64,000 bases of DNA from Oscillospiraceae bacterium (GTDB lineage Bacteria; Bacillota_A; Clostridia; Oscillospirales; Oscillospiraceae). The position numbers and the translations under genes are program-made. This document shows positions 18,457 to 25,111 of this stretch, in pieces. Under the pieces are notes generated by a model. It did not search any database. It was given only the letters and a program-made list of their open reading frames with translations, and had not been told where the DNA came from. Where the stretch lies: assembly GCA_017398105.1 (NCBI GenBank), contig JAFQHF010000080.1:52452-116451 (forward strand), written 5' to 3'. Each line of letters starts with the position of its first letter. The stretch's first letter is position 1.

Positions 18457-19212
18457 ATGGTAAAAAAGTGGAATGTCACCATTCCAAAGCTCTCCGCAGA
18501 CAAGCCCCGCCGGGCCTATATCTGTCTGCCGGAATCCTATGATACCAGCAAGGACAAGCGTTATCCCGTCATGTATATGTTCGACGGCCATAACGTGTTC
18601 TTTGATGAAGACGCCACCTACGGCAAGTCCTGGGGCATGGCGAAATATATGCGCGAAAGCAAAAAAGAACTGATCATCGTGGGTGTGGAGTGCAACCACG
18701 AGGGCAACCGCCGTCTGGTGGAATATTCTCCCCTGACGTACACCAATTCCGAACACGGCCACATCAAGGGCAAGGGCAGCATCATGATGAACTGGCTGGT
18801 AAACACCCTGAAGCCCTATATCGATACCAACTACCGCACCCTGCCCGACCGGAAGAACACCATCATCGCCGGTTCCTCCATGGGCGGTCTCATCGCCCTG
18901 TACGGCGCAACGGTCTACAACCACATTTTCCAGCGGGGCGCCTGCCTGTCCCCCAGCCTGTGGGTATCCCCCGGCAAGGTGCTGGAAATGGTGGCCCGGG
19001 CCCATATCCGCCGGGATACCACCATTTATATGGACTACGGCGAACTGGAAATGTTCAACCACGCCGCTACCCAGGAGTCCATGATCTCCACCGCCCATCT
19101 GCTTCTGACCAAGCGGGTGAATCTGGCCCTGCGGATCGTCCCCGGCGGCAACCACTCAGAAGCCAGCTGGGAAAAGCAGATCCCCATTTTTATGGATTGC
19201 CTGGGGCTATGA
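18457..19212 (+). CDS. Esterase-family alpha/beta hydrolase (first of pair)
   Basis: This 251-residue cytoplasmic protein (no signal peptide) starts at an ATG ten bases after GGAGG. The fold is the putative esterase/Fes family: strand motif YPVMYMFDGHNVF, oxyanion region, nucleophile elbow GSSMGG (Ser near residue 140) and catalytic His in GGNHSE (near residue 232). Family members hydrolyse acyl or thioester bonds; the substrate is unknown. A second esterase and an ATP-grasp ligase follow on the same strand, separated only by inverted-repeat elements, suggesting an ancestral operon. Confidence 0.8.
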   Translation: MVKKWNVTIPKLSADKPRRAYICLPESYDTSKDKRYPVMYMFDGHNVFFDEDATYGKSWGMAKYMRESKKELIIVGVECNHEGNRRLVEYSPLTYTNSEHGHIKGKGSIMMNWLVNTLKPYIDTNYRTLPDRKNTIIAGSSMGGLIALYGATVYNHIFQRGACLSPSLWVSPGKVLEMVARAHIRRDTTIYMDYGELEMFNHAATQESMISTAHLLLTKRVNLALRIVPGGNHSEASWEKQIPIFMDCLGL

Positions 19213-19224
19213 CTGCCTCCCGTT

Positions 19225-19643
19225 TGTCATCCTGAGCGAGCAAAGCGAGTCGAAGGATCTTGGCACCGATTCTTAGTACAATATTACCAAAGGAGTATAG
19301 AGTATGTATTTTGTATACATTCTTGCCAACTGGGATGATTCTGTACTGTATATTGGTGTCACAGGCAATCTGGAACGGCGTTTGTATGAGCATCGCAATG
19401 GTCTAGCAGATGGATTTACGAAAAAATACAATGTTCACAAATTAGTTTACTACGAGTATACAAACGATGTATACAGCGCGCTTTCCCGTGAAAAGCAACT
19501 TAAAAAATGGACGCGTGAAAAGAAGAACTTTTTAATCAGCAACATGAATCCGGATTGGAAGGATTTATCCAAAGAATGGAACTGATTTCAAAAAATCGGT
19601 GCGCAGATCCTTCGACTCCGCTTACGCTCCGCTCAGGATGACA
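19225..19643. mobile_element. 419-bp inverted-repeat unit carrying a single GIY-YIG nuclease gene
   Basis: The left end (19225-19272) starts TGTCATCCTGAGCG and runs through GTCGAAGGATCT to GCACCGATT. The right end (19594-19643) is its inverted copy, differing by a few substitutions and small indels. Each arm alone can pair ATCCT with AGGAT. The only gene inside is the GIY-YIG ORF at 19304-19585. GTT lies directly outside both ends and could be a 3-bp target duplication, though that is short enough to be chance. The unit sits in the gap between two esterase genes. Repeats of the GTCATCCTGAGCGAAGCGAAGGATC type are widespread in bacteria, which supports dispersal. Confidence 0.75.
19304..19585 (+). 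CDS. GIY-YIG family endonuclease
   Basis: This 93-residue single-domain nuclease starts at an ATG eight bases after AAAGGAG. Motifs: VYILA (the GIY strand, Tyr 5), LYIGVT (YIG strand, Tyr 16), NLERRLYEH (Arg 25, His 30), and a C-terminal SREKQLKKW helix carrying the metal-binding Glu. It belongs to the compact COG2827-like group, whose members include ssDNA-cutting enzymes, and has no DNA-binding extension. Composition is clearly AT-richer than the flanking esterases, and it lies entirely within inverted terminal repeats. Action on those repeats as ssDNA hairpins is inference. Confidence 0.85.
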   Translation: MYFVYILANWDDSVLYIGVTGNLERRLYEHRNGLADGFTKKYNVHKLVYYEYTNDVYSALSREKQLKKWTREKKNFLISNMNPDWKDLSKEWN

Positions 19644-19700
19644 GTTCCTGAACCAGAACATAAACAAAGAAAACTATTTTTTTAGGAGAAATATATCAAT

Positions 19701-20453
19701 ATGGAAATTCGCTACGAAAAGCACTGGAGCGGTTACTTAAACCGCGAAATGGAATTCAAGGTCTACGGCCATGCCGGCAAGCCCGTTCTGTTCATCCCCT
19801 GCCAGGCCGGCCGGTTTATGGACTTCGAGGGCTTCAATATGCATCAGACCTGGGCTCCCTGGATTGAATCCGGTCAGGTCATGGTCTTCTCCATCGACAC
19901 CATCGATAACGAAGCCTGGGCCGCACAGGGTGCCGACAACCGCTGGCGCATTGAAAACCACGAGAAGTGGTACAACTATGTGGTCAACGAAATGGTTCCC
20001 ACCATCAAGCACATTGCCGGTCTGGCAAACGGCTATGACCAGGGCATCATGACCTTCGGTGCATCCATGGGTGCCATGCACGCAGGCAACCTGTACTACC
20101 GCCGTCCCGACCTGTTCGACCGCTGCTTCGCCATCTCCGGCCTGTATGACAACAAGGAGTTCTTCGGTGACTACTGCGATGACCTGGTCTACAACAACTG
20201 CCCTGTCTTCTACCTGGCAAACATGCCCCAGGATCACTACTACATGGACATGTACCGCAGCCAGAAGAGCCTGATCGTGATCGGTCAGGGTGCCTGGGAA
20301 GAGCCCCTGCTGGAATCCACCCGGAAGCTGGACACCGTCTGCTGCCAGAAGGGCATCCCCACCCGCTTCGAGTACTGGGGTCATGATGTGAACCACGACT
20401 GGCCCTGGTGGCACAAGATGGTTCCCACCTACCTGCCCTGGCTGCTGGGATAA
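19701..20453 (+). CDS. Esterase-family alpha/beta hydrolase (second of pair)
   Basis: This 250-residue protein starts at an ATG behind AGGAG. It is an alpha/beta hydrolase: VLFIPCQAGRF near the first strands, nucleophile elbow FGASMGAM (Ser near residue 121), and a C-terminal WGHDVNHDW segment holding the catalytic His. No signal peptide is present. It belongs to the same broad esterase group as the gene at 18457 but is divergent from it, so the two are not a recent duplication. Codon bias is strong, suggesting good expression. It lies between two repeat elements and upstream of an ATP-grasp ligase. The substrate is unknown. Confidence 0.8.
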   Translation: MEIRYEKHWSGYLNREMEFKVYGHAGKPVLFIPCQAGRFMDFEGFNMHQTWAPWIESGQVMVFSIDTIDNEAWAAQGADNRWRIENHEKWYNYVVNEMVPTIKHIAGLANGYDQGIMTFGASMGAMHAGNLYYRRPDLFDRCFAISGLYDNKEFFGDYCDDLVYNNCPVFYLANMPQDHYYMDMYRSQKSLIVIGQGAWEEPLLESTRKLDTVCCQKGIPTRFEYWGHDVNHDWPWWHKMVPTYLPWLLG

Positions 20454-20475
20454 CCGGAATTTCAGTCAATCAACA

Positions 20476-20583
20476 TGTCATCGCGAGCCAGTGCGCACAC
20501 TGGCGTGGTAATCTTCTTTTCAGGCGGATCATCCCCAATTTTTCTGAAGATTGCCGCACCAGTCTGACTGGTGCGCAATGACA
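20476..20583. repeat. 108-bp paired inverted repeat (REP/MITE-like)
   Basis: The left arm (20476-20516) begins TGTCATCGCGAGCCAGTGCG and ends GGTAATCTTC. The right arm (20546-20583) is an inverted, diverged copy ending GTGCGCAATGACA. Each arm has its own hairpin (CCAGTG/CACTGG and CACCAGT/ACTGGTG). The 29 bases between have no coding capacity. The ends resemble the widespread GTCATTGCGAG...GCAATC repeat family and share the TGTCAT terminus with the GIY-YIG unit 800 bp upstream. It separates the second esterase from the ATP-grasp gene. Confidence 0.75.
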
Positions 20584-20623
20584 GTAATTTACAACGAATT
20601 TTATAAAAAGGAGAGAAATCTCA

Positions 20624-21814
20624 ATGAAAAACTTCGTATTCATTTCCCCCAACTTCCCCCTGACCTACTGGAAGTTCTGCCGCGAGCTGAAGAACAACGG
20701 CATGCGCGTTCTGGGCATCGGCGACTGCCCCTACGATGAGCTGATGCAGGAGCTGAAGGAGTCCATGCACGAATACTACAAGGTCTCCTCCCTGGAAAAC
20801 AGCGACGAGGTCTTCAAGGCCGTCGCCTTCTTCACCTTCAAGTACGGTAAGATCGACTGGCTGGAGTCCAACAACGAATACTGGCTGATGCGCGATGCAT
20901 GGCTGCGTACCGAGTTCAACATCACCACCGGCCCCAAGCTGCACGAGATGGACAAAATCAAGTACAAGTCTGCCATGAAGGAATACTATGCCAAGGCCGG
21001 CCTGCCCACCGCCCGCTATCACCTGGTTGAGGGTCTGGACGACGCTCTGGAGTTTGCCCACATGGTCGGCTACCCCGTTGTTGTCAAGCCCGACAACGGT
21101 GTCGGCGCTTCCAACACCTACAAGCTGAAGTGCGACGAGGATGTCCACTGGTTCATCAACACCAAGGACGACAATATCTACATCATGGAAGAGTTCGTCA
21201 ACGGCTATGTCCAGACCTACGACGGCATCGTGGATTCCCAGGGCAATATGCTGTTCGAATCCGGCAACATCACCCCCCTGTCCCTGATGGACATCGTCAA
21301 CGACAACGGTGACTCCGTCTACTACCTGGTCAAGGAGCTGCCCGAGAAGATCCGTCAGGCAGGTCTGGCCACCGTTAAGGCCTTCGGCGTCAAGTCCCGC
21401 TTCATCCACCTGGAGTTCTTCGTTCTGAACGATGACCAGGAGGGTCTGGGCAAGAAGGGCGACGTTCTGGGTCTGGAGGTCAACATGCGTCCCGCCGGCG
21501 GCTTCACTCCCGAGATGTACAACTACTCCCAGGAGACCGACGTTTACAAGATCTGGGCTGACATGATCGCCTTCGACTACAACACCAAGAGCATCGGCAA
21601 TTCCCACTACTGCGCCTTCTACGGCCGCCGCGACGGCAAGGCTTACCGTCTGGATGACTACGAAGTCATGATGAAGTACGGCCAGAAGATGGTCATGTGG
21701 GGCCGTATCCCCGACGCTCTGTCCGGCGCCATGGCAAACCAGATGTACGTTGCCAACTTCGACACCGAAGAAGAAATGATGGCCTTCTACGAGGATCTGG
21801 CTGCTCAGTACTAA
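20624..21814 (+). CDS. ATP-grasp ligase of unknown substrate
   Basis: This 396-residue protein starts at an ATG ten bases after AAGGAG. The N-terminal pre-ATP-grasp fold (FVFISPNFPLTYWKF) is followed by an ATP-grasp domain: GYPVVVKPDNGVGASNTYK binds nucleotide, IYIMEEFVNG is the adenine-loop region, and LGLEVNMRPAGGF carries the metal-binding Glu/Asn. Such enzymes join a carboxylate to an amine or thiol through an acyl phosphate. Relatives are often labelled carbamoyl-phosphate-synthase-like or biotin-carboxylase-like, but nothing here identifies a biotin or CPSase role. It is co-directional with two esterases, which suggests a make-and-cleave pathway for an amide or ester product. Confidence 0.8.
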   Translation: MKNFVFISPNFPLTYWKFCRELKNNGMRVLGIGDCPYDELMQELKESMHEYYKVSSLENSDEVFKAVAFFTFKYGKIDWLESNNEYWLMRDAWLRTEFNITTGPKLHEMDKIKYKSAMKEYYAKAGLPTARYHLVEGLDDALEFAHMVGYPVVVKPDNGVGASNTYKLKCDEDVHWFINTKDDNIYIMEEFVNGYVQTYDGIVDSQGNMLFESGNITPLSLMDIVNDNGDSVYYLVKELPEKIRQAGLATVKAFGVKSRFIHLEFFVLNDDQEGLGKKGDVLGLEVNMRPAGGFTPEMYNYSQETDVYKIWADMIAFDYNTKSIGNSHYCAFYGRRDGKAYRLDDYEVMMKYGQKMVMWGRIPDALSGAMANQMYVANFDTEEEMMAFYEDLAAQY

Positions 21815-21827
21815 TTTCCATACAGCA

Positions 21828-21858
21828 AAAGCGCAGGGTTTTCACCCTGCGCTTTCTT
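21828..21858. terminator. Terminator after ATP-grasp gene
   Basis: AAAGCGCAGGG (21828-21838) pairs perfectly with CCCTGCGCTTT (21845-21855), followed by CTTTAT. It lies 13 bases after the stop codon and closes the esterase/ATP-grasp set. Confidence 0.85.
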
Positions 21859-21908
21859 TATGCGGGTTTTTGGCTAAACGGCAGTTGGCCTTTTATCCGG
21901 AATTCGTA

Positions 21909-22235
21909 TTATTCCTGTCTGGTTATGGAGCGTTCGGAAGAAAAGCCCTCCGGATACCGCTTTTTCAGCTTTTCGATATTGGCCTTCAAAATCTCTTCCA
22001 GGGGAATATCCAGCGCATACGCGGTTTCCGCCAGATACCAGGCAATGTCTCCCAATTCCTTTGCCAGCTTTTCCCGATCCAGTTCATGCCCCTGGGCCAG
22101 CCATTTTTTCACAATGTCGATGGCCTCGCCGGACTCCCCGCACAGGCCCATGACGCCGTTAATCAGCACATCTTTTTGCGTTAACTCCGGATTCAGCGTT
22201 TTCATGGCAAGGGTTTGATATTCATTGATGGTCAT
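21909..22235 (-). CDS. MazG-like nucleotide pyrophosphohydrolase
   Basis: This 108-residue all-alpha NTP-PPase has the family Glu/Asp set: GLCGESGEAID (first EExxE-like helix) and KELGDIAWYLAE (second metal-binding helix). Members hydrolyse (d)NTPs to NMP and pyrophosphate, often cleaning damaged nucleotides. The start ATG overlaps the stop codon of the upstream ogt gene (ATGA), so translation is coupled. Confidence 0.85.
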   Translation of the reverse strand: MTINEYQTLAMKTLNPELTQKDVLINGVMGLCGESGEAIDIVKKWLAQGHELDREKLAKELGDIAWYLAETAYALDIPLEEILKANIEKLKKRYPEGFSSERSITRQE

Positions 22236-22717
22236 TTTTCTGCTCCTTTCCAGCCCTCATGGCGTAAAAGCCAGACCTTTTTGTCCCGTCCCCCGGCATA
22301 GCCTGTCAGCTGTCCTTTTGCGCCCACCACCCGGTGACAGGGGATCAGGATACTGATGGGGTTCTTTCCCACGGCCTGCCCGACTGCCTGGGCGGACATT
22401 TTTTCTTTCCCCAACAGCCCGGCCATTTCCTGTGCAATATCGCCGTAACTTCGGGTGGTGCCATAGGGAATGGTCAGCAGAAGCTGCCAGACCTGCTTCT
22501 GGAAGGGTGTCCCCTCCGGATTCAACGGAAACAGAACCGGCTGTACTTCTCCGCGAAAATAGCCATCCAGCCATTGCATTGCCTGCTTCAGAACAGGGTG
22601 ATCCTCCCTGCGCCCGGTTTCCGGCGGCCGCCTCTGCATCCAAAGACCTGTCAGCGCATTTTCCTCACAGGTAAGCAGCAGCGTCCCCAGAGGCGAAGGA
22701 TATTCAGCAAAGTACAT
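22232..22717 (-). CDS. ogt: Methylated-DNA--protein-cysteine methyltransferase
   Basis: This 161-residue suicide enzyme transfers O6-alkyl groups from guanine to its own cysteine. The acceptor motif IPCHRV (Cys near residue 127) and the helix-turn-helix region (IPYGTTRSYGDIA) are clear. The start ATG lies ten bases after AAGGAG; an upstream in-frame start lacks a ribosome site. It overlaps the MazG-like gene by four bases, giving a two-gene DNA/nucleotide repair unit. Confidence 0.93.
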   Translation of the reverse strand: MYFAEYPSPLGTLLLTCEENALTGLWMQRRPPETGRREDHPVLKQAMQWLDGYFRGEVQPVLFPLNPEGTPFQKQVWQLLLTIPYGTTRSYGDIAQEMAGLLGKEKMSAQAVGQAVGKNPISILIPCHRVVGAKGQLTGYAGGRDKKVWLLRHEGWKGAEK

Positions 22718-22863
22718 AAACCAGTTTCTCCTTTTTTGTACGTTATTGCTATTATACATCCCTTTTTTCCAAAAGTCTATGGTGAAAACACATCTTGATT
22801 CTTTACGCGCAGTTCGCTATAATTGCGGAAGAATTTTACAGCCCAAGGAGCTGAAACATAGAC

Positions 22864-23706
22864 ATGAGAAAAGAAATCATCGCAAAGCAGTTTGATGAAG
22901 AACGTGCTTTGTATAATCTGAAAAATACCGATGTGCTGGACTGCGTGTTTGCAGGCCCCGCTGACGGCGAATCTGTACTGAAGGAAGCCCGGGATGTGAA
23001 GCTGGAAAACTGCGTTTTCTCCCTGCGGTATCCCCTGTGGCATGTGGAAAAATTCCATATCCATGATTCAAAAATGGACGAGGCCACCCGTGCCCCCATC
23101 TGGTACAGCCGGGATGGTCTGATCACCGACAGCGATATCCACGGAACCAAAGCCCTGCGGGAATGCGAAAACATTCAGATCCGGGACTGCACCATTACCT
23201 CTGAAGAATTCGGCTGGAAAAGCGCGAACATCACTGTTACGGACAGCACCCTGAATGCCCAGTACCTGTTTCTGGACAGCCGGGATGTAGTCCTGGACAA
23301 GGTGGAGATGCACGGCAAGTATTCCTTTCAGTACATGGAGAATCTGACCATCCGAAACTCCGTTCTGGACACCAAGGATGCCTTCTGGCACAGCAAACAT
23401 GTCACAGTGGAAAACTGTCTGGTGAAGGGAGAATATCTTGGCTGGTTCTCTGAAGATCTGACGCTGATCAACTGCAAAATCATCGGCACCCAGCCCCTTT
23501 GCTACTGCAAAAATCTGCGGCTTGAAAACTGCGTCATGGAGGAAACCGATCTTGCCTTCGAGTATTCCGATGTGGAAGCTTCCATTATCGGCCGCGTGGA
23601 TTCCATTAAGAATCCCCGTTCCGGCGAGATCATCGCAGATTCCGTAGGCGAGGTTATCCTTGGCGATACGGTCATGGAATGCACCGGCAGGGTCACCATC
23701 CGATAA
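22864..23706 (+). CDS. DUF3737 right-handed beta-helix protein
   Basis: This 280-residue protein is built of short repeats alternating NLTIRNSVL, VTVENCLVKG and LTLINCKI, each one turn of a parallel beta-helix. It matches the DUF3737 family seen widely in gut Firmicutes and Bacteroidetes. There is no signal peptide and no known catalytic motif. The ATG sits behind AAGGAG. The gene is monocistronic with a terminator after it. Function unknown; a carbohydrate-related role is often assumed for beta-helix proteins but is not shown. Confidence 0.85.
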   Translation: MRKEIIAKQFDEERALYNLKNTDVLDCVFAGPADGESVLKEARDVKLENCVFSLRYPLWHVEKFHIHDSKMDEATRAPIWYSRDGLITDSDIHGTKALRECENIQIRDCTITSEEFGWKSANITVTDSTLNAQYLFLDSRDVVLDKVEMHGKYSFQYMENLTIRNSVLDTKDAFWHSKHVTVENCLVKGEYLGWFSEDLTLINCKIIGTQPLCYCKNLRLENCVMEETDLAFEYSDVEASIIGRVDSIKNPRSGEIIADSVGEVILGDTVMECTGRVTIR

Positions 23707-23719
23707 GTTCATAATGATT

Positions 23720-23762
23720 CAGGGCGTGCAGTTCAAGTTCATTCGCACGCCCTGTTTTATTT
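23720..23762 (+). terminator. Terminator after DUF3737 gene
   Basis: CAGGGCGTGC (23720-23729) pairs with GCACGCCCTG (23745-23754), followed by TTTTATTTTATT. It may serve the convergent membrane-protein gene as well. Confidence 0.75.
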
Positions 23763-23767
23763 TATTG

Positions 23768-24457
23768 TTACAGGTAATCTTTTTCTGAATCCGTTTCCCA
23801 GAAAGGCTTCTCCGGTTCCGGCGGCTGCCACTGGGGTTCCTCCTGGGTGTACACCGGCTCCTGCTTTCTTGGCGGCATTCCCTTATCCTTATTCCGGTTG
23901 AAGAACAGGAAGAAGGGCTCCGTTACGCCAAAACAAATGCTCAGCACCAGGAACAGCACCGCATTGTCCGGGTCCAGGGATTTGTACACGTCATACAACG
24001 CCATAAACCGGATCACAAGATACGCAATCACCGTTCCCAGCAGCGGCAGAACCAGACCCAGCAGAGACAGCACGGAGCCGATCATCCGGTTCACCATATC
24101 CCCATGGAAACCGTGCAGGCCGCTTCCCACCGCTGCGATCATGGAAACTGCCATTGCCAGCACCGCAGTGGTCAGCGCGCTCATCAGCACGGAAAGCATC
24201 AGCAGCCACTTCCGCCGGGAGCGGATCTCGCCCCGAACCACATAGCGGTACTGGTCAGACAAACTGCCCAGCAGCCACACATTCACCACCGGCACCCAGG
24301 CCAGCCAGGGATTGTGCAGCCCCCGGCGGCGGGCGATCACGTATATTGCCAGTGCCGACAGCACATACGATGCCATTCCAAACGCCATGGAAGGCAGAGA
24401 TGCCGCCAGAGCCGTCAGAATGCCAAATATAATATCTCCCTCATACGCAAATGCCAT
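23768..24457 (-). CDS. Multi-pass membrane protein of unknown function
   Basis: This predicted 229-residue protein starts at an ATG seven bases after GAGGAGG. About five hydrophobic segments are visible, the first near residues 8-40, then WLAWVPVVNVWLLGS, LLMLSVLMSALTTAVLAMAV, LSLLGLVLPLLGTVIAYLV and AVLFLVLSICFGV. A basic loop (ARRRGLHNPW) and a Pro/Glu-rich cytoplasmic tail (from about residue 190) frame them. No catalytic motif was recognised. Confidence 0.7.
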   Translation of the reverse strand: MAFAYEGDIIFGILTALAASLPSMAFGMASYVLSALAIYVIARRRGLHNPWLAWVPVVNVWLLGSLSDQYRYVVRGEIRSRRKWLLMLSVLMSALTTAVLAMAVSMIAAVGSGLHGFHGDMVNRMIGSVLSLLGLVLPLLGTVIAYLVIRFMALYDVYKSLDPDNAVLFLVLSICFGVTEPFFLFFNRNKDKGMPPRKQEPVYTQEEPQWQPPEPEKPFWETDSEKDYL

Positions 24458-24562
24458 AAAAAATCCTCCTCTTTCTCTTTGGGGATAGTTTACCACAGGA
24501 TCAGAAGCTGTGCAAGAATTTTTGAAAAATACATTGTATGCAATCCCGATTGGGCAGAATGG

Positions 24563-24988
24563 TCATTGTACCCCGCTGAAATCCGTTTTACTCTCGAAGG
24601 GGCGATTAAAAGAACCAATTTCAATTAAATTCCCTTCAGGGTCTGCGATATAGCAGGTGCGCTGTCCCCAAGGCTCCGTTGTTGGTTCCAGGATAGCATG
24701 AGCGCCTTTTGCTACAGCCTTGGCATATTCCAAATCAACTTCATCAAAAGTATCGACATACAGGGCAATTTCAAAATGGCCATTGAACCCCTTGATGTAT
24801 TCATACTTTCTGCTGGTCATTTTCTCAAAATTCTTCCGTTCATAAAGCATAAAAAGTGTTCCATCTTTGATAAGATACACGTTTTCCGCATTTTCTCCCT
24901 GGGAAATTTCAAAACCGAGGACATCTCGGTAAAAGCGCACCATTGTGGGCATATCCTTAACAAACAAGCCGAACCCGTCGAGTTTCAT
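24563..24988 (-). CDS. VOC-family (glyoxalase/bleomycin-resistance fold) protein
   Basis: This 141-residue protein starts at an ATG behind GGAGGAG. Two beta-alpha-beta-beta-beta modules are visible: LFVKDMPTMVRFYRDVLGFE at the start and a C-terminal CYIADPEGNLIEIGSF strand carrying the usual metal-binding Glu. Family members include metal-dependent isomerases, dioxygenases and antibiotic-binding proteins; the substrate cannot be told. The gene is AT-richer than its neighbours. Confidence 0.85.
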   Translation of the reverse strand: MKLDGFGLFVKDMPTMVRFYRDVLGFEISQGENAENVYLIKDGTLFMLYERKNFEKMTSRKYEYIKGFNGHFEIALYVDTFDEVDLEYAKAVAKGAHAILEPTTEPWGQRTCYIADPEGNLIEIGSFNRPFESKTDFSGVQ

Positions 24989-25063
24989 TTTTATCTCCTC
25001 CGTCAAATTCCACTTTCTCCACTTCTTTGATACCATTTTATCACAAAATTGCAAATACTACAA

Positions 25064-25095
25064 CAGGCACAGCAGTTTCCTTTCTGCTGTGCCTG
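25064..25095 (-). terminator. Terminator after htpG
   Basis: A perfect 12-bp stem (CAGGCACAGCAG/CTGCTGTGCCTG) lies 17 bases beyond the htpG stop; on the minus strand it is followed by TTGTAGTATTTG, a weak U-tract. Confidence 0.6.
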
Positions 25096-25111
25096 CTGCG
25101 TATTGGATTGG

